Below, piece by piece: positions 25,001 to 32,881 of a DNA stretch of 55,177 nt. The position numbers and the translations under genes were made by a program. Under the pieces are notes generated by a model. The model was not told where the DNA came from, did no database searches, and saw only the letters and a program-made list of their open reading frames with translations. Each line of letters starts with the position of its first letter. Within the stretch, counting starts at the first letter, position 1. Where the stretch lies: NCBI GenBank assembly GCA_964562155.1, contig CAZLRU010000010.1, forward strand, positions 1-55,177, in the 5' to 3' direction. Source of the stretch: JAGOUY01 sp964562155. Its GTDB lineage: Bacteria; Patescibacteriota; Patescibacteriia; 2-12-FULL-60-25.

Positions 25001-25106
25001 GAAGGCTTATGCGTTAGCTTCGGAGCAGGTGCAGCGATGGTTGGAAGGGAAGGAGCCTGCCCAGGTTCGATATATAAAGGGAAGGCTTGTGAATATTGTG
25101 GTTTAA
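22020..25106 (+). CDS. leuS: Leucyl-tRNA synthetase with an inserted alpha/beta-hydrolase domain
   Basis: This 1028-residue enzyme charges tRNA-Leu. The catalytic HIGH-type motif is HVGHPR (residues ~45-50), the editing domain carries TTRPDTIFG, and the KMSKS motif is VKMSKSKGNVV. A tRNA-binding helical domain ends the protein. Residues ~466-656 are foreign to the family. After the zinc-ribbon half HCKAC comes an alpha/beta hydrolase of RBBP9/YdeN type, with LLIHGFGGSGEGNW and then GHSLGS (Ser536), SDDDH (Asp614 likely) and GYKHF (His639). The normal leuS sequence resumes at GWIPVPDDQLP. The reading frame is continuous. ATG 22020 was chosen because MQPRPIHDIEAKW is the conserved start. galU follows after 22 nt. 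Confidence 0.95.
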   Translation: MQPRPIHDIEAKWQKQWEEEGVYHAAESGSDKFYGLVEFPYPSGDGLHVGHPRSYVAIDLVTRKRRMEGKNVLYPIGWDAFGLPTENYAIKNKIRPQDATKKNIANFTRQIKSLGVGFDWSREIDTTDPAYYKWTQWQFLQFFKYGMAYKASSTINWCPRCKIGLANEEAQGGVCERCGTAVEKREKEQWMIRITDYADRLLTDLNAVDYLEKVKSQQINWIGKSEGAEITFSLVVPGQAEGKHTVTVFTTRPDTIFGATFLVVSPEVAKTWMDVGWSASEEVRAYVAQSLARVEEERTADTKEKTGVASGVMAINPANDEQIPVWIADYVLGSYGTGAIMAVPAHDERDFAFAQKFGLPIKQVVRGPELVERSPLESSGLSAGAYGHGSLEMVHACWTGEGEAINSGFLDGAPTWKAKDDMMSWLEEKKVGKRRSTYRLRDWVFSRQRYWGEPIPLVHCKACAKKKQKALLIHGFGGSGEGNWFPWMKAQLENEGFEVFAPTLSSADHPTVEAWMEELKPFVDQLSEVDVVIGHSLGSKAALHLIERAGKSIRALFLVASAIGTLEDRNWDDLRHRWPTADIDALKRFWEEPFSWDRIGALVESKHIVISDDDHLIPLTTHREIPSGWFRRVWSGYKHFQAPEQPELLKLILTSKNTGWIPVPDDQLPLTLPEVEAYEPTDTGESPLAKMREWVETTCPRCAGPATRETDTMPNWAGSSWYFLRYCDPHNDKALASPEALKYWMPVDLYNGGMEHTTLHLLYSRFWHKFLWDVGIVPEECGSEPYRMRRSHNMILGEGGVKMSKSKGNVVNPDDVVETYGADVFRLYEMFIGPYDQPAPWDTNGIEGMRRFLDKVWGLFGEGTNSGTQTVTSDLETLYHQTVKKVSEGIENLQFNTCVSQLMILTNAFQDAGGIPVAMVESYVKMLALFAPHITEEIWRTILGKSGSIHGCGAGWPVYDATKLQASTFELVMQVNGKVRDKMVVPSDITEEEVKAYALASEQVQRWLEGKEPAQVRYIKGRLVNIVV

Positions 25107-25128
25107 TCGTACACTTTTTTCATTATCT

Positions 25129-26004
25129 ATGAGTCAATCCGTTCGTAAATTGATTATTCCGGTGGCAGGGTTTGGCACGCGATTTTTACCGGCGACCAAA
25201 GCGATGCCTAAAGAAATGTTACCGATTATTGATAAGCCGGTGATTCAGTATGTGGTAGAAGAAGCTGTTGCTTCAGGAATTACGGATATCGTGCTCGTGA
25301 CAAGTCATGCCAAGCGCGCGGTTGAGGATCATTTCGATGATAATCAACTGTTGGAATCATGGTTGCATCAACAGGGGAAGTTGGATTTGCTTGATCAGAT
25401 TCGGGAGATTACCAAGATGGCAAATTTTATTTATGTCCGCCAAAAGGGGCCGTATGGGAATGCCACACCGGTCTTAAATGCGGCTCATTTGATTGGTCCT
25501 GATGAGCCATTTGCCATGGTGTTTGGTGATGATGTGTATACGGGGAAGGTTCCTCGTATTAAGCAGATGATTGATGTGTATGAGAAGTACCATGATCCGG
25601 TACTCGGTGTTGTGAAGGTTGATAAAAATGAGGTAAAGCGTTACGGAATTATTGATCCTCAAGTAGAGGTTGAGCCGGGTGTGTATCAGTGTAAGGATGT
25701 GATTGAGAAGCCATCGGTGGAAGAGGCGCCTTCTTCTTTAGCTGCGAATGCTGGCTATATTTTGACGCCAGATATTTTTGAAGAGATTCGTCAGCTTAAG
25801 CCGCCAAAAGGAGGGGAGTATGTTACTTTGGATGCGGTCAAGCAATTGATGAAGAAGCGGCCGTTGTATGCTCGTGTTATTGATGGCGAGTATCATGATA
25901 CGGGTTCCAAGATTGGTTGGTTGCGCGCGAATATGTGTATGGCGCTTGAGCGCGAGGATTTGGCGAAGGATGCGAGGAAGATGATGAAGGAATTGTTGGC
26001 TTGA
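25129..26004 (+). CDS. galU: UTP-glucose-1-phosphate uridylyltransferase
   Basis: This 291-residue nucleotidyltransferase begins with KLIIPVAGFGTRFLPATKAM, the nucleotide-binding signature, followed by PKEMLPIIDKPVIQY with the substrate Lys. It later contains FGDDVYTG (metal Asp), KPSVEEAPSSLAANAGYIL and the closing YHDTGSKIGW. It makes UDP-glucose for surface glycans and sugar interconversion. Length and motifs are standard. It is placed directly behind leuS with a 22-nt gap, so read-through is likely. A palindromic element follows its stop codon by about 28 nt. Confidence 0.95.
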   Translation: MSQSVRKLIIPVAGFGTRFLPATKAMPKEMLPIIDKPVIQYVVEEAVASGITDIVLVTSHAKRAVEDHFDDNQLLESWLHQQGKLDLLDQIREITKMANFIYVRQKGPYGNATPVLNAAHLIGPDEPFAMVFGDDVYTGKVPRIKQMIDVYEKYHDPVLGVVKVDKNEVKRYGIIDPQVEVEPGVYQCKDVIEKPSVEEAPSSLAANAGYILTPDIFEEIRQLKPPKGGEYVTLDAVKQLMKKRPLYARVIDGEYHDTGSKIGWLRANMCMALEREDLAKDARKMMKELLA

Positions 26005-26031
26005 GCCCTGCGGGTGGCAGAATGAAAAATA

Positions 26032-26167
26032 GGCGATGGACTCCGACCGGAAGGTCTTTTTACTCGCTCCGTAACTTGTTGCATTTTCACGTTGCCTTCG
26101 CATTGGGTTTTGATAACTTCACACATACTCACTCCTAAAAAGACCTTCCGGTCGGAGTCCTAGATAG
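26032..26167 (+). repeat. GATGGGCTC palindromic element, copy 3
   Basis: Perfect 25-bp arms lie at 26038-26062 and 26136-26160. The normally fixed GGGCTCC/GGAGCCC ends read GGACTCC/GGAGTCC, a paired change. Core is type B with AACTTGTTGCATTTTCACG and TTCGCATTGGGTTTTGATA. The 5' mini-hairpin CCCTGCGGGTGGCAG starts at 26006, two bases after the galU stop codon; a purine tail follows. Confidence 0.9.
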
Positions 26168-26228
26168 AAAGAGTGGGGGAGGGGAAGGAGATCGGGGCTA
26201 CTCTCCTACTCCCTGTTTGCCGTTGTGG

Positions 26229-26234
26229 TATCAT
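26229..26234 (+). promoter_or_regulatory. -10 box for the solute-binding protein gene
   Basis: TGG-TATCAT lies nine bases before the ATG at 26244, with no ribosome site between. Confidence 0.5.
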
Positions 26235-26243
26235 GATCCCAAT

Positions 26244-27680
26244 ATGAAACGCGCGTTTGTTCGTTTGGTTGGGATCGTTACCTTGCTTTCGTTTATGGGA
26301 GCGGGTTGTACGAAGGGGTTGGCCCCGGATGTGCAGAAGGCTTCTCAACAAGTTGCGCTCACGGTTTGGGGAGTGGTTGATGATATTGACGTGTATCAGG
26401 ATACGTTTACGCAGTATCGTTTGCTGCATCCTAATGTTGCGTTTAATTTTAAGCGGTTACGTTTGGAGGAGTATGAGGATAAGCTGTTGAATGGCTTTGC
26501 GGATGATCGAGGGCCGGATATTTTTTTGGTGCATAATACCTGGGTAGGGAAGTACTTAACCAAGATTGTGCCGATGCCGGTTACAACCAAGGTGGCGTAT
26601 GCGGTAGTGACTGGTACGCTTAAAAAGGAGACGACGTGGGAGTTGCGATCTGAACCAAGCATTACACTTCGTGATTTTAAGGATCAATACGCTGATGCGG
26701 TGTTAGGTGACGCGATTCGGTCTGTGAGTGTACCGGTGGTCGGTTCAGCGGATGCCAATGCAAAGGTTAAGCAAGATCGCTTAGTGGCTGCGCCTGTTTG
26801 GCTAGACACGATGGCACTTTACTATAATAAGGATTTGTTGAATGCGGCCGGAATTCCGACGCCGCCTGAGCATTGGGATCAGTTTCAAGAACAGGTACAA
26901 AAACTCACCAAACTTGATGCGCAGGGGAAGATTTTACAATCAGGCGCTGCGCTTGGTACGGCTAAAAATGTAGAACGATCAACAGATCTTTTATCCGCCC
27001 TCATGATTCAAAATGGGGCACAGATGACGGATGCGGCTGGATACCCATGGTTTGATCAGATTCCTGAATCTGCCGTTGGTCAACGTCAGGCGCCACCGGC
27101 GTATCAGGCCTTAGAATTTTACTCAGACTTTGCTAATCCCGCGAAAGAAACGTTTACGTGGGACGCAAGCCAACCTAATTCGCTTGAAGCCTTCATTGCG
27201 GGAAAAACAGCTTTTTTCTTTGGGTATAGTTATCACTTGGATCAGATTAAAGCGCGTGCTCCTAAGATTAATTTGGGGATCACGAAGCTTCCGCAAATTG
27301 ATGGGAATCCCGTTAAGAATGTCGCAAATTATTGGATGTGGGTGGTCTCAAAGAAGAGCGCTAATCAAGATACGGCCTGGAGCTTTTTGAATTTTATGAT
27401 GAAGCCTGAGACGTCGAAGGCGTTGCTCGCAAAAATGAAACGACCAGCAGCGCGCAAGAGTCTGTTACCGGAGCAATTTACCGATGAGGTGGTGGGGGTA
27501 TTTGCTTCACAGGTGCTTACGGCTCAGTCTTGGTATCACGGAGCTAATCCACAGGTTGTGGATTCAGCCTTTGCCACCCTGATTGATGCCGCCTTAGTCG
27601 GTGGCTCTCAAGTGACGGAAGCGATGCGATTTGCATCGAATCAGATTCGACAGACGATGAGGAGTTCGGCGGATGACTAG
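26244..27680 (+). CDS. Extracellular solute-binding lipoprotein (SBP family 1-like)
   Basis: This 478-residue lipoprotein has a signal peptide ending in FMGAGC. The mature part has the layout of family 1 sugar-binding proteins. These include an early LTVWGVVDDIDVYQDTF strand, ADDRGPDIFLVHNTW, the hinge strand APVWLDTMALYYNKDLLNAA, GIPTPPEHWDQF and a late KTAFFFGYSYHLDQIKARAP strand. It would capture a carbohydrate or similar solute at the surface. No ABC permease or ATPase gene lies next to it. The next genes are secretion/pilin-like, so its partner is either elsewhere or it serves another role. Confidence 0.8.
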   Translation: MKRAFVRLVGIVTLLSFMGAGCTKGLAPDVQKASQQVALTVWGVVDDIDVYQDTFTQYRLLHPNVAFNFKRLRLEEYEDKLLNGFADDRGPDIFLVHNTWVGKYLTKIVPMPVTTKVAYAVVTGTLKKETTWELRSEPSITLRDFKDQYADAVLGDAIRSVSVPVVGSADANAKVKQDRLVAAPVWLDTMALYYNKDLLNAAGIPTPPEHWDQFQEQVQKLTKLDAQGKILQSGAALGTAKNVERSTDLLSALMIQNGAQMTDAAGYPWFDQIPESAVGQRQAPPAYQALEFYSDFANPAKETFTWDASQPNSLEAFIAGKTAFFFGYSYHLDQIKARAPKINLGITKLPQIDGNPVKNVANYWMWVVSKKSANQDTAWSFLNFMMKPETSKALLAKMKRPAARKSLLPEQFTDEVVGVFASQVLTAQSWYHGANPQVVDSAFATLIDAALVGGSQVTEAMRFASNQIRQTMRSSADD

Positions 27681-27688
27681 AAGGGTGG

Positions 27689-27694
27689 TATACT
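27689..27694 (+). promoter_or_regulatory. -10 box at the start of the Cys-rich/pilin cluster
   Basis: TGG-TATACT lies eight bases before the ATG at 27703, just behind the stop of the solute-binding protein gene. Confidence 0.5.
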
Positions 27695-27702
27695 GGCAGC
27701 GT

Positions 27703-28668
27703 ATGCTGACACGTGTTTGGATCGGGATCGCGGCTTTGCTTGCGATTATTGGATTTGGTGCCCCGATTTTGGTTTCCGCTCAAGTGGCAACTGTTGGGGG
27801 AGCATGTATTACGCCAATTGATGGGCATACATGTACCGATGTGAGTGGAGTTTCAGCGACGGATCGCACGGCTCGTGATTGTCAGACGGGGCATTGTCCT
27901 GGAACGCCCAGTTCAGTTTTATGCTGTCGGGCAGCCGCATCTGCTCCTACGCCGTCAACTCCTTCTGTTAATGAGCTTAGTTGCGCGCAGTATATTTGCA
28001 CCTTGGGTGAAGGATATAGTAATGAAACGCTTACACGACTCCCTCCTACTCCAACTGGTGTGAATGTCCCTGCTTCTTATGCCTGTGCCGCCATACTTGA
28101 TCCATCGGATTCTTGTAGACGTTCTTGTGATTACGCCTGTGGTCTTTACCGGCGTGGCGAACCTGGTATTACAACTCCCTATCGTTGCGCGTCAACGTAT
28201 CATCCTCGTTGTGTGGGTCCGCAAGCTGATACCGTGTTTAATGCGTCTGCCACTCCTACGGCTGAAGCGGCTGATCCAGGTAAGCCGGGGAGATTGGGGT
28301 TGCCGCCGTGCGCTACAAGCCATGACCCGAGTATTGCTGGTCGTTGTAGCCTAGATGATATTAAAACGGTGGCAGTCAACTTTGCGAATTTTTTGATGGG
28401 ACTTGCCGCCGCCTTTTTTCTGGCGATTTTTGTGTGGGCTGGGTTTAAGTATATTTTCTTTGCTTATGATTCTGGTGTGGCGGCTGATGCAAAAAAGACT
28501 CTGACAGGTGCTGCGATTGGAATGTTGCTGGTGTTAGGGGCGGCGATGATTGTTAGATTTGTTCAAACTGCCGCTACTGGTCGAACATCTGTTCCGGTCA
28601 GTTCTTCCAAAACCGGCGTTGTTCCTGCCGCTACGGCGCCGTCTGGCTCACCTACGCGTACCCCCTGA
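27703..28668 (+). CDS. Cys-rich protein with C-terminal VirB2/TrbC-like membrane pair
   Basis: This 321-residue protein has a signal peptide (to about residue 27). A first Cys-rich domain follows: GGACITPIDGHTCTD, then C-Q-T-G-H-C-P-G and V-L-C-C. The middle region has about ten more Cys. At the C-terminus are two hydrophobic helices (FLMGLAAAFFLAIFVWAGF and TGAAIGMLLVLGAAMIV) around residues 225-290. The helix pair matches the small T4SS-pilin/TrbC type found in CPR. The Cys-rich domain recurs in the genes at 30177 and 31874. It is probably an exported, disulfide-bonded envelope or appendage component; this is inference. The next gene starts four bases after the stop. Confidence 0.65.
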   Translation: MLTRVWIGIAALLAIIGFGAPILVSAQVATVGGACITPIDGHTCTDVSGVSATDRTARDCQTGHCPGTPSSVLCCRAAASAPTPSTPSVNELSCAQYICTLGEGYSNETLTRLPPTPTGVNVPASYACAAILDPSDSCRRSCDYACGLYRRGEPGITTPYRCASTYHPRCVGPQADTVFNASATPTAEAADPGKPGRLGLPPCATSHDPSIAGRCSLDDIKTVAVNFANFLMGLAAAFFLAIFVWAGFKYIFFAYDSGVAADAKKTLTGAAIGMLLVLGAAMIVRFVQTAATGRTSVPVSSSKTGVVPAATAPSGSPTRTP

Positions 28669-28672
28669 TTTT

Positions 28673-29929
28673 ATGCGCCTCTCCCTTTTTTTTCGATGGT
28701 GTGCTAGTTTTTTGGCGGCGTTTTGTGTAGGACTGTTTACGGTACAGACCGTGTATGCCGCCGCCTTTACGTGTGAATTCAGCTGCATACGTCGTGTGCC
28801 GCAAAACTTGGTGTGTTGTTCACGGTCTGATGGGTCGTGTCCACCACCTCCTGTTCCACCAGGAAGATCGGTAGAATCCATGGGCTCTATGGAAACCCGT
28901 ATACGTGAATGGGCTGGAAGTACCTTCACTCCTGCTCGTAGTGTTACGGATGCGGGGTATCTGATAGATCCTGTCTTTTATTCCGTAATTGAATTTTCCA
29001 GGCGTTTAGAGTCGGGTAGTGCTGAGGTTTGTTCAACGGCCTGTCGTTCTGCATGTATTACAGAGTGCGGACCAGCCCTTTCAACGGGTGGTGAGCCGAC
29101 GGGTGAGCAGCGTCGTTGTTTGGATGCCTCGCCAGTACCTTCTTTTGTTCATACAAACACCAACGCATGTCGATCAATTATTGGGGGTGGTGCTTTGGCT
29201 TCTACATTGCTTTCTACGACTACAGGCCCAACTCCTCGTTGTTCAGTGGCTGATACTTCTGCCGACACACCTCTAACCGGTGGAGCTGCCGCGGCCGGTG
29301 GTACGTGCAACCCTCCCGTCGTTCCTGAGGGAGCTGTTCAAAAAAAATGCGTATTTTACTGCATGCAGCCTGGAACGGGGAGAGCAGGGGATGGGCGTGC
29401 CACCATTGAGGAGGGGGAAACGAGTAATGGGCAACGCTGTTTGAATGTGAATGTTGTGCGTCGCGTTGGTACGCGGGCGTGTTCTAGCGCAGGGGAGTGT
29501 GCGTGTGTTGATGAGTGTAAATCTGTTTGTGGTTCTGAAGGAGGCAAGAGTAAATGTTTTATTGCTCCGAATAGTCCTGATCAGATCTTGGCATGTTCTG
29601 GAGCTGGGAACATTGGCCAGGCGAGAGCTCCTGTTTGTGTAGTAGATGAGCAAGCGGGCGCAAGCGGATCTCCCACCACTCTTACGAATCCATTAGGTAC
29701 AACCGATATCGGTGAGCTCATCGCACGATTCATTCGCGCTTTGAGTGGCATTGCGGGATCGATGGCGTTACTTATGTTTGTGGTTGGGGGAGTGATGTGG
29801 ATGACGGCGGAGGGGAGTGATCGTGTTCAAACCGCGCAAACGATTTTGAAGAATGCTTCGATCGGAATGGTTTTGATTTTCTTTGCGTACTCGATTGTGA
29901 GTTTGTTTTTGACGGTGTTGGGGTTGTAG
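28673..29929 (+). CDS. Cys-rich exported protein with C-terminal VirB2/TrbC-like membrane pair
   Basis: This 418-residue protein has a signal peptide ending near VQTVYAAAFTC. A long ectodomain holds more than 25 Cys, including repeated C-x3-C patterns (CSTACRSACITEC and CACVDECKSVC). The closing helix pair is GSMALLMFVVGGVMWMTAEG and NASIGMVLIFFAYSIVSLFL, with the W-M-T-x-x-G turn typical of these pilin-like proteins. It is translationally close to the preceding gene. The Cys content implies oxidative folding outside the membrane, and no oxidoreductase gene is seen nearby. The exact function is unknown. Confidence 0.65.
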   Translation: MRLSLFFRWCASFLAAFCVGLFTVQTVYAAAFTCEFSCIRRVPQNLVCCSRSDGSCPPPPVPPGRSVESMGSMETRIREWAGSTFTPARSVTDAGYLIDPVFYSVIEFSRRLESGSAEVCSTACRSACITECGPALSTGGEPTGEQRRCLDASPVPSFVHTNTNACRSIIGGGALASTLLSTTTGPTPRCSVADTSADTPLTGGAAAAGGTCNPPVVPEGAVQKKCVFYCMQPGTGRAGDGRATIEEGETSNGQRCLNVNVVRRVGTRACSSAGECACVDECKSVCGSEGGKSKCFIAPNSPDQILACSGAGNIGQARAPVCVVDEQAGASGSPTTLTNPLGTTDIGELIARFIRALSGIAGSMALLMFVVGGVMWMTAEGSDRVQTAQTILKNASIGMVLIFFAYSIVSLFLTVLGL

Positions 29930-29943
29930 GAAGAATTAATGTA

Positions 29944-30081
29944 GACGATGGGCTCCGACCGGAAGTTCTTTTTCGCTCGCTCCGTAACTTGTTAGCGTAT
30001 AGCTTTTGGCTTCGCATTGGGTTTTGATAACTTCAAACATACTCACTCGCAAAAAGAACTTCTGGTCGGAGCCCTAGATAG
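29944..30081 (+). repeat. GATGGGCTC palindromic element, copy 4
   Basis: 24-bp arms lie at 29950-29973 and 30051-30074, with one G-T wobble. Core type B. It starts 14 nt after the stop of the Cys-rich gene and ends GAGCCCTAGATAG before a purine-rich tail. Confidence 0.88.
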
Positions 30082-30162
30082 GTGAGTAGGGGAGGGGAAG
30101 TTGATCGGATTTGGCTACTCGCCTCCTAGCGAAGCGGTCCCACTCTCCTACTTCCTATGTGG

Positions 30163-30168
30163 TATCAT
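30163..30168 (+). promoter_or_regulatory. -10 box for the third Cys-rich gene
   Basis: TGG-TATCAT lies eight bases before the ATG at 30177; it is nearly identical to the box at 26229. Confidence 0.5.
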
Positions 30169-30176
30169 GTGTGGGT

Positions 30177-31175
30177 ATGAAACGTTTGATGTTTGTTCGT
30201 TGGATGCTGGCGTGGTTTTTTGTGCTGGTGAGTAGTTGTTTTTTGACGACGGCTGCTGAGGCACGTGTTGGCGGTCCTTGTTCGCCGCCAGTGGCGGGGA
30301 AGAGTTGTCAGGATACAGTCACTTGGTCTGGTCCTCAGGTCACGGCGCATCAGTGCATTATTGAGAGGGGTCATTGTCCAAGTGATCCGGACGATGTTTT
30401 GTGTTGCACACCGTTAGCTGAAGGTGAGGTTCCAGCTGCTTCTGCGGCCGCTGCTTCTGCGGAGAACTCGAATACCCAAGGAGCGGCTGCTGCGCCTACT
30501 ACGGCAGCGCCCGTGGCTGCCGGCAGCGGTAATTGTAGTTTTAATGGAGTTAATGATCCTTTTTGTGGAAAATCGGTGGCGGATTTGGTGGGAAAAGCGA
30601 TTCAATTTTTGTTAGGGGCGGCTGGCGCCCTGTTTCTGGCGATGTTTGTGTATGGAGGAGCGGTTTGGCTTACGGCTGGATCTTCGGATCGTCATGAGCA
30701 GGCGCGTAAAACGTTGCTGAATGCTTCGGCGGGCATCGTGGTGGTGATTCTTTCTTATACAATGGTAAATTTGTTGGTCAAAATTTCTGATCAATTGGGT
30801 GGAGGACAAGGAGATACGCGGTCCGTGTTTAGTCAGACAGATGAGAGCGCGTCGTCTGCTGGTACAGGGGGAATGGGGGGTGGTTTGCCTGCGGCGGGAG
30901 GCGCGGCGGCGGCCGGATCGCGTTGTAATGCGAGTCATTTTATCACCGCCTGTAACACTGCTTGCGAAGATCTTGTTATTGCAGCTGCTATCAATGCTTG
31001 TAAGACAAACTGCAGTTCCTATGGCCCGAGTATTTGCAGTGCGGTTCGTAGCGCGGAAGAATGTGGCCCTGGTTGTACTGCGTTTTGTAATTCTTCCCCT
31101 GTGACCAGTGTGCCACTTGCGAGTGATTTTTGTTCGGCTCATTGTCCTGAGGCTTGTGCGGCGGCGTTTCGTTAG
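30177..31175 (+). CDS. Pilin-like membrane protein flanked by two Cys-rich domains
   Basis: This 332-residue protein has a signal peptide (to ~AEA) and the shared Cys domain. That domain reads GGPCSPPVAGKSCQD, then TVTWSGPQVTAHQC and GHCPSDPDDVLCC. An Ala-rich linker, a VirB2/TrbC-like helix pair (LVGKAIQFLLGAAGALFLAM and LLNASAGIVVVILSYTMVNLL, residues ~135-200), a Gly/Ala-rich linker and a second Cys domain at the C-terminus follow. It is the only member of the cluster with Cys domains on both sides of the helix pair. It is the last gene before the main pilin gene and its strong promoter. Confidence 0.65.
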   Translation: MKRLMFVRWMLAWFFVLVSSCFLTTAAEARVGGPCSPPVAGKSCQDTVTWSGPQVTAHQCIIERGHCPSDPDDVLCCTPLAEGEVPAASAAAASAENSNTQGAAAAPTTAAPVAAGSGNCSFNGVNDPFCGKSVADLVGKAIQFLLGAAGALFLAMFVYGGAVWLTAGSSDRHEQARKTLLNASAGIVVVILSYTMVNLLVKISDQLGGGQGDTRSVFSQTDESASSAGTGGMGGGLPAAGGAAAAGSRCNASHFITACNTACEDLVIAAAINACKTNCSSYGPSICSAVRSAEECGPGCTAFCNSSPVTSVPLASDFCSAHCPEACAAAFR

Positions 31176-31187
31176 ACTTTTTATCTG

Positions 31188-31216
31188 TTGGTCGGTCGAG
31201 AGAGGTGTGCTATGAT
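31188..31216 (+). promoter_or_regulatory. Promoter of the main pilin gene
   Basis: TTGGTC and TATGAT with a 17-nt spacer, giving a leader of about 50 nt that ends in AAAGGAGGTGA seven bases before ATG. This is the longest leader and best ribosome site in the window, suggesting high expression. Confidence 0.6.
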
Positions 31217-31275
31217 ACTTCCGTCGGTATGCTAAGGACATTTTTATCCCATGCACGGAAAGGAGGTGACGCTCC

Positions 31276-31686
31276 ATGACAGTGCGTATGAAACAGATCG
31301 TCTCGACGATTGCCTCTTTAGGATTAATGGCTCTCGTCGCGATGCCTATGGTCGCGTCTGCTCAGTCCGATTCGTTAACCGTTAACGATCTCGGTGTGAA
31401 TGCGATTCAAGGAACCGTAAAACTTGGTAGCGGAGATGTTCGTTCAACCGCTGCGCGTATTATCAATGTAGCTCTTGGCTTCTTGGGTATTATCGCAGTC
31501 GTAATTGTGCTTATTGGTGGATTCCAATACATGATTTCCGGTGGAAACGATACAAAGACCGCAGAAGCTCGTCAGTTGATTTTTGCCGGTATCATTGGTC
31601 TTGCCATTATTCTTTCGGCTTGGGCTATTACCAGCTTTGTCATTTCTCGTTTGGTTAGTGCAACGCAAGACGGTGTTCCATCGTAG
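31276..31686 (+). CDS. VirB2/TrbC-like pilin (T4SS_pilin type)
   Basis: This 136-residue protein has a signal peptide cleaved near MVASAQSDS. A short extracellular segment and two hydrophobic helices follow (INVALGFLGIIAVVIVLIGGFQYMISGG and LIFAGIIGLAIILSAWAITSFVI) joined by a charged turn GGNDTKTAEAR. This is the plain form of the CPR T4SS-pilin-like family, related to conjugative pilins. The full AAAGGAGGTGA ribosome site and the promoter at 31188 mark it as the abundant subunit. Whether it builds a pilus, a competence apparatus or a secretion channel cannot be told; no VirB4/VirD4 genes are in the window. Confidence 0.8.
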   Translation: MTVRMKQIVSTIASLGLMALVAMPMVASAQSDSLTVNDLGVNAIQGTVKLGSGDVRSTAARIINVALGFLGIIAVVIVLIGGFQYMISGGNDTKTAEARQLIFAGIIGLAIILSAWAITSFVISRLVSATQDGVPS

Positions 31687-31707
31687 GTTCACTCTTGTAT
31701 CGGTGCA

Positions 31708-31766
31708 AGACGACCCACGAATGTGGTGCATTCCTTGGGGATGTTGTCCTCGTTTGTGGGTCGTCT
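31708..31766 (+). terminator. Terminator of the main pilin gene
   Basis: AGACGACCCAC/GTGGGTCGTCT stem with a 37-nt loop, followed by GTTAGGACCTTTTATTTT. Confidence 0.65.
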
Positions 31767-31873
31767 GTTAGGACCTTTTATTTTGATGAATAACGATATC
31801 GGTTTCCTTGTTTCTTGAGGATGTCTCGTTCTTTATTCAATACACAGTGTCCTAGAGCTATAAAAACTTTTTC

Positions 31874-32878
31874 ATGCGTATTTTTCGCTCCCTCGGTATT
31901 TTGTCTGCCTCGATATTCTTATTAGGAGTCGCGGCTTCTTCGGTGTTGGCGGATAGCGGGGTGCGTGGAGTTTTGGATCGTGCCGCGCCTGCTGCAGGTC
32001 TTCGCAATGCGTGTGGTTCCGCCTCTTGTATTCCCACGATTGTGGGAGGTTTGATCACGTTGGTTTTGGGCCTCTTGGGGGTCGCGCTTATTGCGTATGT
32101 CGTCTACGCCGGCTACTTGTGGATGACGGCGGCGGGAGAAGCTAAACAAGTTGAAGAGGCCCAGACCGTTTTGCGCAATGCGGTTATGGGTATTGTGGTT
32201 ATTGGTTTTTCTTATACCCTAACAGGCGTCGGACTTCGTTTTATTCAAGAAGCTTTTAATTCTTCGGCACCGGAATTTGCGTCACCCGCAGCCGTTGTGT
32301 CTAGCGGTTCCGCTTGTACACCCGTAACAGCTGGTTATAGTTGTGTTGATACGGTGAGTTGGACGGGTCCTCAGGTACGAGATAATTGCGACGTGACACC
32401 TGGGCGCTGTCCTGGCACGGCTGATGATACGTATTGTTGCCGTCCGATTACGGCTCCTTTGCTTGATCCTGTTCGTCCTGGATGTATTGTGGCCACCTGT
32501 GTTTCTGAGTGCACAGCTCTAATGTGTACGACGCTTACTGCACAACGTCGGTTTACGTGTGAGTCTAGCTGCCAGACCCAGTGTGAGGGTAGGTGTGTGC
32601 GCGCGCCCGTTGCTCCACCGCGGTTGGAGTGTTCTCCGATGGCGGATTATCGTCAGTGTTTAGCTAACTGCCGAACTCAAAATACTGAATATCTTGCTGA
32701 AGACGCCTATTATTTAGCACTTAGTCGTAGAGGTCCTGAATTCTTATATGCGGAATATGTATATACCGATTCTTTAGGACGAACTCATACTTACCATCCT
32801 CACTATAGTTCTGCTGAAGATGCGAGTGAGCAGTTAAGTGTCTGTAATAATGATTGTCAGTTTCTCTATTGTCGTTAA
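31874..32878 (+). CDS. Pilin-like N-terminal domain fused to Cys-rich ectodomain
   Basis: This 334-residue protein has a signal peptide (to ~SSVLA). Its helix pair is near the N-terminus (IVGGLITLVLGLLGVALIAYVVYAGYLWMT and VLRNAVMGIVVIGFSYTLTGVGL). The shared Cys domain follows: GSACTPVTAGYSCVD, then TVSWTGPQVRDNC and GRCPGTADDTYCC. About fourteen further Cys in C-x3-C pairs and a Tyr-rich stretch complete it. Domain order is reversed relative to the gene at 27703. It ends three bases before the next pilin gene. Confidence 0.65.
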   Translation: MRIFRSLGILSASIFLLGVAASSVLADSGVRGVLDRAAPAAGLRNACGSASCIPTIVGGLITLVLGLLGVALIAYVVYAGYLWMTAAGEAKQVEEAQTVLRNAVMGIVVIGFSYTLTGVGLRFIQEAFNSSAPEFASPAAVVSSGSACTPVTAGYSCVDTVSWTGPQVRDNCDVTPGRCPGTADDTYCCRPITAPLLDPVRPGCIVATCVSECTALMCTTLTAQRRFTCESSCQTQCEGRCVRAPVAPPRLECSPMADYRQCLANCRTQNTEYLAEDAYYLALSRRGPEFLYAEYVYTDSLGRTHTYHPHYSSAEDASEQLSVCNNDCQFLYCR

Positions 32879-32881
32879 GCT

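Noticed and set aside
22020..25106. LeuRS insertion as frameshift or chimeric assembly
   Set aside because: The frame is open throughout, both joins are in frame, and base composition does not change at the joins. Only reads could exclude an assembly error fully.
30612..31277. Minus-strand frame of 221 codons opposite the third Cys-rich gene
   Set aside because: Arg/Thr-rich shadow with no start signals; the plus-strand gene has a signal peptide, Cys motif and helix pair.
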